Below are positions 50,032 through 58,802 of a stretch of DNA of 64,000 nt, one piece after another. The notes under the pieces are model-generated. The model had not been told where the DNA came from and ran no database searches. It worked only from the letters and a program-made list of their open reading frames with translations. Every line of letters begins with the position of its first letter. The stretch's first letter is position 1. The translations under genes and the position numbers were made by a program. This stretch comes from Aminipila sp963524205 (GTDB taxonomy: Bacteria > Bacillota > Clostridia > Peptostreptococcales > Anaerovoracaceae), in NCBI GenBank assembly GCA_963524205.1, contig CAURED010000012.1, forward strand, positions 43,584-107,583, read 5' to 3'.

Positions 50032-51220
50032 GAATTTTACAAAATTACTATCATTAGTGTTGGCGATTTTCTTATGGGTATACGTAATAGCCGTTGAAAA
50101 TCCGCCAACAAAAGTTAAGATACCAAATGTGCCAATTAAGCTTGTAAATGTAGAAAGCTTAAATCAAAGAGGATTGGCCATTAGTTCTGATGAAGATTAT
50201 TTTATGGATATTGTTATAGAGGGAACTCGCTCTGATGTATTAAAGATTTCAGCTAATGACATAATTGCCACAGCTGATGTGTTCGGATATGGAGTAGGTG
50301 AAAATTATATTCCGGTAACAGTAACACTTCCTGATTCAGTAAGTGTAGCAGACCAGAAAACCACAAGGCTTACGATAAACATAGAAGAGCTAGTATCGGT
50401 ATATAAACCAGTAAATGTCATCTTTAACGGGGCTATTGATCCTAAACTAGAGGCTACAGTCCTTAATATAACTCCTGAGGAAGTGGAAGTTAAAGGAGCT
50501 AAGTCAAGAGTTGCCAGTGTGAAATCAGTAAATGCAGCAATTGACGTATCACAACTTACGGGTAAATCCCAAGTATTTACAGCGGAGTTATCTACTGTAG
50601 ACTCAAAGGGACAAAGTGTAAAGAACATTAAATTATCTTCTGATACTGCTGATATTGAAGCTGCAGTAGATCAAATAAAGGAAGTCCCTTTAGAGGTGGC
50701 GGTATTAGGTGAAGTAGATAAGGCATATCAGGTTACGAATATGAATGTTCCACAAAAGGTTAAAATAAAGGGATTAAAAGAAGATTTAGAAAAAATAAGT
50801 AAAGTAACGGCAGATCCTATAGATATAAGTAAAGTGACCGCTACTACTGAAATCCCGCTTTCTGTGAAATTGCCTAAGGGCGTCATGCTGGCACAAGAAT
50901 CACAAAAGGCAGCAGTGAGTATAGATATAAAAGGTATAAGTGTGAAGGAATTTGAGATACCAAGCAGCAGCATTACTGCACTTGGGCTTGGAGAAAAACT
51001 TTCACTTGTAATAAATACACAGAGTGTTAAGGTCAAAGTCTCAGGTAAAGAGGCCGATGTAGAAAAACTCACAGCTGAAGACATTGGACTTTCTATTGAT
51101 TTGACGGGACTTGGAGCAGGAATATATACGGTTCCTTTGAAAACTGAAAAAGAGGGTGGCGTATCTGAAATTTTAGTAACACCTAGTGAAATTCATATAA
51201 CGATTAACGAGGCTGTATAA
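50018..51220 (+). CDS. cdaR: CdaA regulator with YbbR domains
   Basis: 400 residues. One N-terminal membrane helix (about 8-25: FTKLLSLVLAIFLWVYVIAV) ending in the YbbR-typical VENPP, followed by about four YbbR beta domains outside the cell (starting near 40, 125, 215 and 305; repeated PVNVIFNG-, VEVKGAKS- and VKIKGLKE-like strands). CdaR binds CdaA across the membrane and tunes its activity. Its start lies inside the cdaA 3' end, so translation is coupled. Confidence 0.93.
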   Translation: MLQNKNFTKLLSLVLAIFLWVYVIAVENPPTKVKIPNVPIKLVNVESLNQRGLAISSDEDYFMDIVIEGTRSDVLKISANDIIATADVFGYGVGENYIPVTVTLPDSVSVADQKTTRLTINIEELVSVYKPVNVIFNGAIDPKLEATVLNITPEEVEVKGAKSRVASVKSVNAAIDVSQLTGKSQVFTAELSTVDSKGQSVKNIKLSSDTADIEAAVDQIKEVPLEVAVLGEVDKAYQVTNMNVPQKVKIKGLKEDLEKISKVTADPIDISKVTATTEIPLSVKLPKGVMLAQESQKAAVSIDIKGISVKEFEIPSSSITALGLGEKLSLVINTQSVKVKVSGKEADVEKLTAEDIGLSIDLTGLGAGIYTVPLKTEKEGGVSEILVTPSEIHITINEAV

Positions 51221-51268
51221 CCTCGTTTTTCGTATTTTTAAATACATACATTTAGGAGGACTATTTTA

Positions 51269-52618
51269 ATGGGTAGATTGTTTGGAACTGACGGAGTAAG
51301 AGGCGTAGCAAATTCAGAGTTGACTCCGGAACTGGCTTTTAATCTAGGTAAAGCGGGCGCTTATGTGCTTAGCAAAGAAGAGCAGAGACCAGTTGTTCTG
51401 ATTGGTAAAGATACAAGAATATCAGGAGATATGTTGGAGGATGCGTTAAGTGCAGGTATCCTTGCAATGGGAGGAAATGTTATAAAGGTTGGAGTATTAC
51501 CTACGCCTGCAGTAGCATATCTTGTAAAGTATTATAGAGCAACTGCTGGTGTAGTAATATCAGCATCACATAATACTTTTGAATACAATGGCATTAAATT
51601 TTTTAATGGAGAAGGTTTTAAGCTGGATGATGAAATAGAAGAGCAGATTGAGGACATTATCATTAGAAATATTGATATAAACAGCCACATTACAGGCGAT
51701 AGGCTAGGACGATGCTTGGCAGCAGAGGATGATGCACTTGATTTATATGTTAAATTCCTTGAGAGCACTATAGATATCAAGCTAGACGGAATGAAGATTG
51801 TTTTAGATTGTGCAAATGGAGCATCTTATAAAGTGGCAGAAAGAGTTTTCAGCGACTTAGGTGCAGCTGTTACAGTAATAGCAAATAACCCAGATGGGGC
51901 AAATATTAATGCAGGATGTGGTTCTACTCATCCTAAAAATTTACAGGCTCGGGTGATAGCAGAGAAAGCTGATTTAGGGCTTGCTTTTGATGGTGACGCA
52001 GATAGATTGATTGCTGTTGATGAACTTGGACGCATTATTGATGGGGATAAAACTATAGTAATGTGCGCTAAAATGCTTAAAGACAGAGGTCTTTTAGCAA
52101 AGGATAAAGTTACAGCTACTGTTATGAGCAATCTTGGGTTTCATAAAGCTGTAGAAGAAATGGGATGTAATGTTGAAGTTACACAGGTTGGAGATCGATA
52201 TGTTCTGGAAAGTATGCTTAAAACTGGTGGCGTAATAGGTGGAGAACAGTCAGGGCACATTATTTTCTTGAATTATACAACTACTGGTGATGGCATATTA
52301 TCTGCATTGCAGCTTGTTAAGGCCATTAAAGCCAGTGGAAAGAAACCTTCTAAAATGTCTGATGAAATCATCATTTATCCACAGGTTTTGAAGAATGCAG
52401 CTATCAAAAATGAAAATAAGAAAAAGTATATGGAAGATCCTGAAGTTAGTGCAGAAATTGCAAGGGTAGAGACATTAATGGCCGGAGAAGGAAGGGTCTT
52501 AATCAGACCTTCAGGAACAGAACCGCTTGTAAGAGTTATGATTGAGGGTCAGAATATAGATGACATAACAAAATTAGCACAGGAGCTAGCACTTCTGATA
52601 ACAAAGAGATTGGGATAG
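51269..52618 (+). CDS. glmM: Phosphoglucosamine mutase
   Basis: Converts glucosamine 6-phosphate to glucosamine 1-phosphate for UDP-GlcNAc synthesis. 449 residues, full length. LFGTDGVRGVAN opens the protein; the phosphoserine loop is GVVISASHNTFEYNGIKFF; metal site LAFDGDADRLIAVDE; sugar loop GGEQSGHIIF; phosphate-binding RPSGTEPLVRVM. AGGAGG site. GlmM binds and inhibits CdaA in other Firmicutes, which fits this operon. Confidence 0.97.
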   Translation: MGRLFGTDGVRGVANSELTPELAFNLGKAGAYVLSKEEQRPVVLIGKDTRISGDMLEDALSAGILAMGGNVIKVGVLPTPAVAYLVKYYRATAGVVISASHNTFEYNGIKFFNGEGFKLDDEIEEQIEDIIIRNIDINSHITGDRLGRCLAAEDDALDLYVKFLESTIDIKLDGMKIVLDCANGASYKVAERVFSDLGAAVTVIANNPDGANINAGCGSTHPKNLQARVIAEKADLGLAFDGDADRLIAVDELGRIIDGDKTIVMCAKMLKDRGLLAKDKVTATVMSNLGFHKAVEEMGCNVEVTQVGDRYVLESMLKTGGVIGGEQSGHIIFLNYTTTGDGILSALQLVKAIKASGKKPSKMSDEIIIYPQVLKNAAIKNENKKKYMEDPEVSAEIARVETLMAGEGRVLIRPSGTEPLVRVMIEGQNIDDITKLAQELALLITKRLG

Positions 52619-52631
52619 GAGGACACTTAAT

Positions 52632-54470
52632 ATGTGTGGAATAGTAGGTTACGTAGGTAAAAGGAATATAAAAGATGCCAAAGACATCATTATTGATGGG
52701 TTGAAAAAATTAGAATATAGAGGATATGACTCATCAGGCATTGCGTTAAATATAGGAGGCAGACTTGAAGTAAGAAAACATGTTGGAAGAATTGCAAACC
52801 TTGAAAATCTGATTGCAGGAGAGACTTTAAACAGCAATATAGGTATAGGCCATACCAGATGGGCTACTCATGGAGCTCCATCTGATTTGAATTCACATCC
52901 ACATTGCAATAGCGATGGATCAATAGCTGTTGTTCATAATGGAATCATTGAAAACTATGTGGAAATAAAAGAATGGCTGTCAAAAGAATTTGGAGTTGTA
53001 TTTAAATCTGAAACGGATACTGAAGTTATTGCCCATCTTATTGGTATTTATTATGATGGAGATCTTCAACAGGCTGTTTACAAAGCTGTTGATAAGATGA
53101 GAGGTGCTTATGCAATTGGAGTTGTAGCAGCTGCAGAGCCTGATAAAATTGTTGCGGTAAGAAAGGATGCTCCTCTTATTGCAGGCCTTGGAGAAGGATG
53201 CAATTTTATAGCATCTGATATTCCTGCACTTTTGAAGCATGTTAGAAAAATTTATTTAATTGAAAACAATGAGACAGTTGTAGTTACAGCTGATGAAGTG
53301 AAAATTTATAATGAAGACCGAAAAGAAATAAAGCGTGAAGTCTTCCATGTGACTTGGGATGCTGAAGCAGCTGAAAAGGAAGGCTATGATCACTTTATGC
53401 TGAAGGAAATACATGAACAGCCAAAAGGACTTTATGAAACTTTAAATAGACGTATTGAAGAAGATGGCAGTATCAAGCTTGATGGGATTAATATGTCTAA
53501 GGAAGATATCGAGGGCTTTAACAAAGTATTTATTGTTGCCTGTGGTACGGCTTATCATGCAGGATTAGTGGGTAAATTTGTAATAGAAAATCTTGCAAAG
53601 ATTCCGGTTGAAATCGATGTGGCTTCTGAATTTAGGTATAGAGACCCATTTGTAGATAATAAAACATTGTTTATCGCAATTAGCCAATCTGGTGAAACAC
53701 TAGATACTTTAGCAGCACTACGAGAAGCAAAGAGCAAAGGCGCTAGAATTCTATCTGTTGTCAATGTAGTAGGAAGCTCAGTTGCACGGGAATCAGACGA
53801 TGTATTTTATACTTGGGCAGGTCCTGAAATTGCAGTTGCATCAACTAAGGCTTATACGACTCAGTTAATGTGTATGTATCTGATAGGACTTTACATGGGA
53901 CGCACAAAGGGTGTCATTACGGATGAAAGATACAACGAGTATATGTCAGAGCTTAAGGAAATCCCAGAAAAGCTGACCAAATTGTTAGAAGGTGAATCGT
54001 CAATACGCGATTTAGCAAAAGAACTATATAAGAGAGAGCAGGTTTTCTTCATTGGAAGAGGGGCTGATGCAGGTGTTTCTTATGAAGGTTCATTAAAGCT
54101 TAAAGAAATTTCTTATATAAACTCGTTTGCAATTGCAGCAGGTGAATTGAAGCATGGTACCATTGCGCTTATAGAGAAGGATACGCTTGTAATAGCTATT
54201 GCTACTCAGGATAAGTTATATGAAAAAATGCTTTCTAATATTCAGGAAGTAAAGGCAAGAGGTGCTTATGTAATAGGTGTTGCAAAAGAAGGCAATAAAG
54301 AGATTGAGAAGCAGGCAGATAAGGTTATTTATATTCCAGATTGTATGGATGAAGTGTCACCTTTGCTTTCTGTAGTTCCGCTTCAGATTTTAGCTTATTA
54401 TATAGCCAAGGAAAGAGGATGCGATATTGATAAGCCAAAGAATTTGGCTAAGAGTGTAACTGTTGAATAG
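52632..54470 (+). CDS. glmS: Glutamine-fructose-6-phosphate aminotransferase
   Basis: Makes glucosamine 6-phosphate from fructose 6-phosphate and glutamine, the entry to amino-sugar synthesis. 612 residues. N-terminal Ntn amidotransferase starting MCGIVGYVG (Cys becomes N-terminal), with RWATHGAPSDLNSHPH. Two SIS domains: CGTAYHAGLVGKFVIE, SQSGETLDTLAAL, STKAYTTQ, then FIGRGADAGVSYEGSLKLKE and ELKHGTIAL, and the C-term NLAKSVTVE. It starts 13 bp after glmM with no room for a glmS ribozyme, so it is not controlled by that element here. Confidence 0.97.
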   Translation: MCGIVGYVGKRNIKDAKDIIIDGLKKLEYRGYDSSGIALNIGGRLEVRKHVGRIANLENLIAGETLNSNIGIGHTRWATHGAPSDLNSHPHCNSDGSIAVVHNGIIENYVEIKEWLSKEFGVVFKSETDTEVIAHLIGIYYDGDLQQAVYKAVDKMRGAYAIGVVAAAEPDKIVAVRKDAPLIAGLGEGCNFIASDIPALLKHVRKIYLIENNETVVVTADEVKIYNEDRKEIKREVFHVTWDAEAAEKEGYDHFMLKEIHEQPKGLYETLNRRIEEDGSIKLDGINMSKEDIEGFNKVFIVACGTAYHAGLVGKFVIENLAKIPVEIDVASEFRYRDPFVDNKTLFIAISQSGETLDTLAALREAKSKGARILSVVNVVGSSVARESDDVFYTWAGPEIAVASTKAYTTQLMCMYLIGLYMGRTKGVITDERYNEYMSELKEIPEKLTKLLEGESSIRDLAKELYKREQVFFIGRGADAGVSYEGSLKLKEISYINSFAIAAGELKHGTIALIEKDTLVIAIATQDKLYEKMLSNIQEVKARGAYVIGVAKEGNKEIEKQADKVIYIPDCMDEVSPLLSVVPLQILAYYIAKERGCDIDKPKNLAKSVTVE

Positions 54471-54533
54471 TTATACTCCCCATTTAAAAACTTATTAAAA
54501 CTTAAAGTGTGTATTGGGAAAAGGGGAATTTTC

Positions 54534-55823
54534 ATGGGAGTTTTAAAAGGGGACAGCAACAAGAAACAAGATAAATATTTGAAGCTGGCTGTAACTGCGG
54601 GTGTTATTGCAGTAGCAGTACTTGCTGTAATAATAATGAAGAGCGCTCTTGATGAAGATATGGCTGTTTCAGCAAAAAACACAGGTTCTGAAAAGAATAC
54701 TATAATAGCTGAGGCAGACAAACTGGCACTTGGATATTTTTATGATGAGGCATTGGAGGTTTTGAAAAAAAATCCTGAATTAACGGATAAAAATCTTACT
54801 GGGGATGCAATTCAGCTAAAAATAGCTGATATACAAAAACAAAAAGATTCTTTAATAAAGTATGAAGGCGTTGTAGAGCATGTGTTTTTTCATAGTCTGA
54901 TTATTTATCCTGAGCTGGCTTTTGACAAGAAGGGAAGTCCGGCACAAGGGTATAATATGTGGATGACTACTGTTAAGGAATTTAAAGCTATGCTTCCAGA
55001 ACTTTATAAAAGGGGTTACGTGCTTTATCCTTTAAATGAGACAATTATAGTTAATGAAGATGGAAGTATAATGCCTAAAGCCATTTACTTGCCAAAGGGT
55101 AAAAAACCATTAGTTATTTCTATAGATGATGTAAATTATTATGATTATATGAAGCCGGATGGGTTTGCGAATCGGTTAGTTATCGGACCGGATAAAAGGG
55201 TATGGACTGAAGTAATAAATCCTAAAGGAGAAATTCAATTAACTCGTGATGGCGATGTAATGCCCATTTTAGACGACTTTGTAATAAAACATCCTGATTT
55301 TTCATGGAAGGGTGCAAAGGGTGTAATAGCCCTGACTGGTTATGAAGGAGCATTGGGATATAGAATTACAGATGGCCTGCCAGAAGAGGCCAAATGGCAG
55401 CAGGAGGTTAAAGCTGTTGCAGACAATCTGAAAGCTGATGGATGGCTGTTTGCTTGTCATAGTTATACACATAATGGATATTTTAGAACTGGAAAGGTCA
55501 CCATGTCTCAAATGAAGTATGACACAGACAGGTGGAAACAAAAAATTGAACCTTGGGTGGGAAAAACTAATATTTACATATCTCCTTTTGGCTGGCATTG
55601 GAATAACAATAATTCAATACATAGATACATTGCGGATAGTGGATATAAAATATTCTGCCCTGTAGATATCAGTAGAAAAACTATATTTTATAAAGATATG
55701 ATGGTAATGCCAAGAGTAAATTTAGATGGATATACCATGCAGAAACGTCCAGATTTCGTAAATCAATATTATTATGATGTGAATAAGGTTTATGATTTGT
55801 CAAGACCAGAAGTTAATTACTAG
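54534..55823 (+). CDS. Membrane-anchored polysaccharide deacetylase family protein
   Basis: 429 residues from the ATG at 54534; AAAAGGGG is 7 bases upstream, unlike the in-frame GTG at 54507. One N-terminal membrane helix (about 18-38). A small helical segment (45-110) precedes a NodB-like domain (about 110-429): KPLVISIDDVNYYDY has the first catalytic Asp, FACHSYTHNGYF the metal-binding His pair, and ISPFGWHWN an RxPxG-like loop with altered residues. An insertion of about 80 residues between the Asp and His motifs (TRDGDVMPILDDFVI region) is longer than usual. Probable peptidoglycan or glycan deacetylase; the unusual loop leaves activity uncertain. Confidence 0.82.
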   Translation: MGVLKGDSNKKQDKYLKLAVTAGVIAVAVLAVIIMKSALDEDMAVSAKNTGSEKNTIIAEADKLALGYFYDEALEVLKKNPELTDKNLTGDAIQLKIADIQKQKDSLIKYEGVVEHVFFHSLIIYPELAFDKKGSPAQGYNMWMTTVKEFKAMLPELYKRGYVLYPLNETIIVNEDGSIMPKAIYLPKGKKPLVISIDDVNYYDYMKPDGFANRLVIGPDKRVWTEVINPKGEIQLTRDGDVMPILDDFVIKHPDFSWKGAKGVIALTGYEGALGYRITDGLPEEAKWQQEVKAVADNLKADGWLFACHSYTHNGYFRTGKVTMSQMKYDTDRWKQKIEPWVGKTNIYISPFGWHWNNNNSIHRYIADSGYKIFCPVDISRKTIFYKDMMVMPRVNLDGYTMQKRPDFVNQYYYDVNKVYDLSRPEVNY

Positions 55824-55835
55824 GGGGGACTAGAA

Positions 55836-56441
55836 ATGGGAGAAAAACAAAATATGATAATGGATAGATTCATGTGGAGATTATTTTGCTTTACCATAGG
55901 TGCTGTGTTAATTGTAGCATCTTTAGTGGGACTATCAGGCTGCGGACATAAAACAGCAGAAGAACAACAGGTAAATAAGCAATTGAAGCTTTATTTTGTA
56001 AATAATGACTTTATTGAAACAGGTGATGAAAGTAAGGGTGCATTAATAGAATATGATGAATCAATATATTTACCTGAAAAGACGCCTAAAGGTATGACAG
56101 ACGAAGAAGCTGATTCTTATGCATATACACAGGCTATTACTCACTTATGGGAAGTACCTAAGGCTTTAAAAAATGCAGACACGTTAGTTACTGAAAAGTT
56201 CGGAATGCATAACATTACATGCAAAGATGGAACGGCTTATGTAGATTTAATAGGAGAAGACCTTAAAGGAAGTGGAGGGTCTTTTGAAGAAACAGTGTTT
56301 ATAAGTCAGATTGTAGAAACTCTTATAAGCAGTTTTGATGAAATAGAGCGAGTACAATTTTTAGTAGATGGTGAAGAGGCAGAAACTCTAATGGGCCACT
56401 GCGATACGACAGAACCTTTTACAGGAAGTTTATTTCAGTAA
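55836..56441 (+). CDS. Lipoprotein with GerMN domain
   Basis: 201 residues. Signal peptide with lipobox LSGC at about residue 33. The remaining sequence is one GerMN domain: KLYFVNNDF at the start, FGMHNITCKDGTAYVDLIGE in the middle, IVETLISSFDEIERVQFLVDGE and LMGHCDTTEPF near the end. GerM and related proteins act in spore peptidoglycan or engulfment channels; single-domain lipoproteins of this type also occur in vegetative wall contexts. It starts 12 bp after the deacetylase gene, so the two probably act together on the wall. Confidence 0.85.
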   Translation: MGEKQNMIMDRFMWRLFCFTIGAVLIVASLVGLSGCGHKTAEEQQVNKQLKLYFVNNDFIETGDESKGALIEYDESIYLPEKTPKGMTDEEADSYAYTQAITHLWEVPKALKNADTLVTEKFGMHNITCKDGTAYVDLIGEDLKGSGGSFEETVFISQIVETLISSFDEIERVQFLVDGEEAETLMGHCDTTEPFTGSLFQ

Positions 56442-56497
56442 GAACCTTTTTAGAATAAACAAAAATGTTAATAAAATACAATAAAGGAGAAAAAACA

Positions 56498-57748
56498 ATG
56501 AAAAAATATGAAATCAGGGATATTGCGCAAGCACCATCAGGACATCAGAAAATTGAATGGGTTAAAAATAATATGCCGCTTCTTAGAGGCTTTGAAGAAG
56601 AATTTGTAAAAACAAAGCCTTTTGAGGGCATTAAAATAACACTATCTGTACACCTTGAGGCTAAAACTGCATATTTATGTAAAGTATTAGCAGCAGGTGG
56701 TGCACAGATGTCAGTTACAGGAAGTAATGTACTTTCTACGCAGGATGACATTGCGGCGGCGCTAGTTGAAGATGGACTTATGGTTTATGCATATCATGGA
56801 GCAACTGCTGAAGAATATGAAAGACATATTGAAATGAGTCTTGAACACAGACCAAACATTATTATAGACGATGGTGGAGATCTTGTAGGTATGGTTCATA
56901 ATAAGAGGCCAGATCTTGCTGAAGAAGTCTGGGGTGGTTGCGAAGAAACTACTACTGGTGTTATCAGACTGAAAGCTATGGAACGTGAAGGTGTTCTTAA
57001 GTTCCCTATGGTAGCGGTTAATGATGCACAGTGTAAGCACTTATTTGATAATAGATATGGTACAGGTCAGTCTGTTTGGGCTAGTATTATGACAAACACA
57101 AATCTGATTGTTGCAGGTAAAACGGTCGTTGTAGCTGGTTACGGATGGTGCTCAAGAGGCATTGCTATGAGAGCGGCAGCTATGGGTGCAAATGTAATCG
57201 TTACAGAGATTGATCCAGTAAAGGCTATTGAAGCCCGTATGGATGGGTATAGTGTAATGACTATGGCTAAGGCTGCACCATTAGGAGATATTTTTGTATC
57301 AGCTACAGGATGTAACCATACGATTACTATGCAACATATGCTTACTATGAAGGATAGAGCAATATTGACAAATGCAGGACACTTTGACTGTGAAATTGAT
57401 ATGGCTGGGCTAGAAGCAGCATCAGTAGAAAAAATGGAAACAAGAAAAAACATTATGGGTTACAAACTTGCTAATGGCAGGATGGTAAATGTTATTGCTG
57501 AAGGCAGACTGGTAAATATTGCAGCTGCGGATGGGCATCCAGCAGAAATTATGGATATGAGCTTTGCTGTACAGACCCTATCAGCACTATACATTAAAGA
57601 AAATCACGAGAACTTGAAGAATGGTGTTATTGACGTATCAGCTGAGATTGATGATATCGTTTCAACTAGAAAGCTTGAGGCCTGGGGGATTGAAATTGAT
57701 AAGCTTACTGCTGAACAGGAAAAGTACCTTAACAGCTGGCAGGTATAA
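56498..57748 (+). CDS. ahcY: Adenosylhomocysteinase
   Basis: Hydrolyses S-adenosylhomocysteine to adenosine and homocysteine, recycling the product of methyltransferases. 416 residues from the ATG at 56498, 8 bases after AAAGGAG; an upstream in-frame ATG at 56465 has no ribosome site. Motifs: HLEAKTAYLCKVLAAGGA, DDGGDLVGMVH, ETTTGVIRLKAME, NDAQCKHLFDNRYGTGQS, the NAD-binding VVVAGYGWCSRGIAMRAA and NAGHFDCEIDM. It is the shorter form without the roughly 40-residue insertion of eukaryotic and many proteobacterial enzymes. No SAM riboswitch was seen upstream. Confidence 0.95.
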   Translation: MKKYEIRDIAQAPSGHQKIEWVKNNMPLLRGFEEEFVKTKPFEGIKITLSVHLEAKTAYLCKVLAAGGAQMSVTGSNVLSTQDDIAAALVEDGLMVYAYHGATAEEYERHIEMSLEHRPNIIIDDGGDLVGMVHNKRPDLAEEVWGGCEETTTGVIRLKAMEREGVLKFPMVAVNDAQCKHLFDNRYGTGQSVWASIMTNTNLIVAGKTVVVAGYGWCSRGIAMRAAAMGANVIVTEIDPVKAIEARMDGYSVMTMAKAAPLGDIFVSATGCNHTITMQHMLTMKDRAILTNAGHFDCEIDMAGLEAASVEKMETRKNIMGYKLANGRMVNVIAEGRLVNIAAADGHPAEIMDMSFAVQTLSALYIKENHENLKNGVIDVSAEIDDIVSTRKLEAWGIEIDKLTAEQEKYLNSWQV

Positions 57749-57903
57749 TAATCAGTAGGTCTATGCTAATTAGTTATTCAGTATTTCATATATAAATTTA
57801 AAATGAAAACAGATTTATTAATCTAGAAAATAGTAACACATTATGGAGAAAAGACATATCATATCATACAAACAATAAATTTTAAAGGAGCAGGTGATTA
57901 TAA

Positions 57904-57999
57904 ATGTCAAACGGTTGTGGTTTATTTAATGGCGAAGGCGTTGATACTAGCTTACTGTTTTTCTTCTTGCTATTGGTGATTATATTCTGTAATTGTTAA
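57904..57999 (+). CDS. 31-residue membrane protein, YjcZ-like
   Basis: Reads MSNGCGLFNGEGVDTSLLFF followed by a hydrophobic stretch ending FCNC. AAAGGAGCAGGTGA lies upstream, giving a good ribosome site. A short Gly/Cys-containing head and one C-terminal membrane helix resemble the tiny YjcZ-family sporulation proteins of Firmicutes. It has 155 bp of upstream space after ahcY and is followed by a strong terminator, so it is probably its own transcription unit. Its length falls under the cut-off of most gene finders. Function unknown. Confidence 0.75.
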   Translation: MSNGCGLFNGEGVDTSLLFFFLLLVIIFCNC

Positions 58000-58042
58000 A
58001 GCTAGATTAGTGGTACATCAACCCATATCAAAAGTCAGAAAA

Positions 58043-58077
58043 GGGGCGCTTCAATTGAAGCGCCCTACTTTTTTATT
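58043..58077. terminator. Bidirectional terminator
   Basis: Perfect palindrome GGGCGCTTCAA / TTGAAGCGCCC (58044-58065), followed by ACTTTTTTATTT on the plus strand and CCTTTTCTGACTTTT on the minus strand. It serves the small membrane-protein gene and the minus-strand operon. Confidence 0.9.
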
Positions 58078-58801
58078 TATTACTAAATTCAACGATAGCA
58101 AAAGGGCTGCCTTCTATATCGCATATAGTGACACAAACAACAGAAGAGTGATACTTTGTGTCGGTGGATAATTTTACAATAACTCTATCCCCTAAAGTAG
58201 CCTGCTTTTTATATTCTACTCTGAATTGTGCAACATTAAAATCATCAGGAAGATAATTATAAGCAATTCTTACGTATTGACCGTTATTCATATGATTGTT
58301 TACATCAAGATGATGAATATTCACATAAAACTCCTCGACAACCTGGGTAGTTCCTGGAAGACATATATGTTTATCTTGAAATGATACGGAGTTACACGGG
58401 GTATCTGGATTAATGTCATATTGCTGCCACTCTTCGGGTGAAGTTTTAACAGGTCGTCCGGTTTCAGCATTAATAAAAACACCCACGGAGTTTGAGGCGA
58501 TAGCCAGCGCACCCTTGTCATCCCATATCATGCAGTGACGAAGCCCTGTGGCTGATTTAAATCCATAAGCTTGAGTACCAACCGTTATTTTGTCAAAAAG
58601 TTTAGGCAGACTAAAAATTTTCACTTGCCAGCAAGTAACTACTAATAGTTTGTTTTTTTCGTCAAAGTAATCAAGACCTACACCTAAATCCTCCAATTGA
58701 AACATTACACAGTTTTGCATAGCATCTATAATTGCAGGAATAGTCCAGTTTCGGCGTTTGTCAGTTTCACTCATTTTTACACGGTCATTATATGTGTACA
58801 T
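58073..58801 (-). CDS. Acyl-ACP thioesterase
   Basis: 242 residues, double hot-dog fold of the FatA/FatB-like family (PF01643 type). RRNWTIPAIIDAMQNCVMFQ and the second-domain motif IHHLDVNNHMNNGQYVRIA carry the conserved Asn-His catalytic region; VEYKKQATLGDRVIV follows. It would release free fatty acids from acyl-ACP, tuning membrane lipid chain length. Translation starts one base after the gltX stop codon (TAA-A-ATG), with no good ribosome site of its own, so it depends on coupling to gltX. Confidence 0.9.
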   Translation of the reverse strand: MYTYNDRVKMSETDKRRNWTIPAIIDAMQNCVMFQLEDLGVGLDYFDEKNKLLVVTCWQVKIFSLPKLFDKITVGTQAYGFKSATGLRHCMIWDDKGALAIASNSVGVFINAETGRPVKTSPEEWQQYDINPDTPCNSVSFQDKHICLPGTTQVVEEFYVNIHHLDVNNHMNNGQYVRIAYNYLPDDFNVAQFRVEYKKQATLGDRVIVKLSTDTKYHSSVVCVTICDIEGSPFAIVEFSNK

Positions 58802-58802
58802 T

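Noticed and set aside
52500..52640. glmS ribozyme
   Set aside because: Only 13 bp separate glmM and glmS, so there is no room for the ribozyme.
56442..56497. SAM or SAH riboswitch before ahcY
   Set aside because: The leader is under 60 bases and shows none of the conserved helices.
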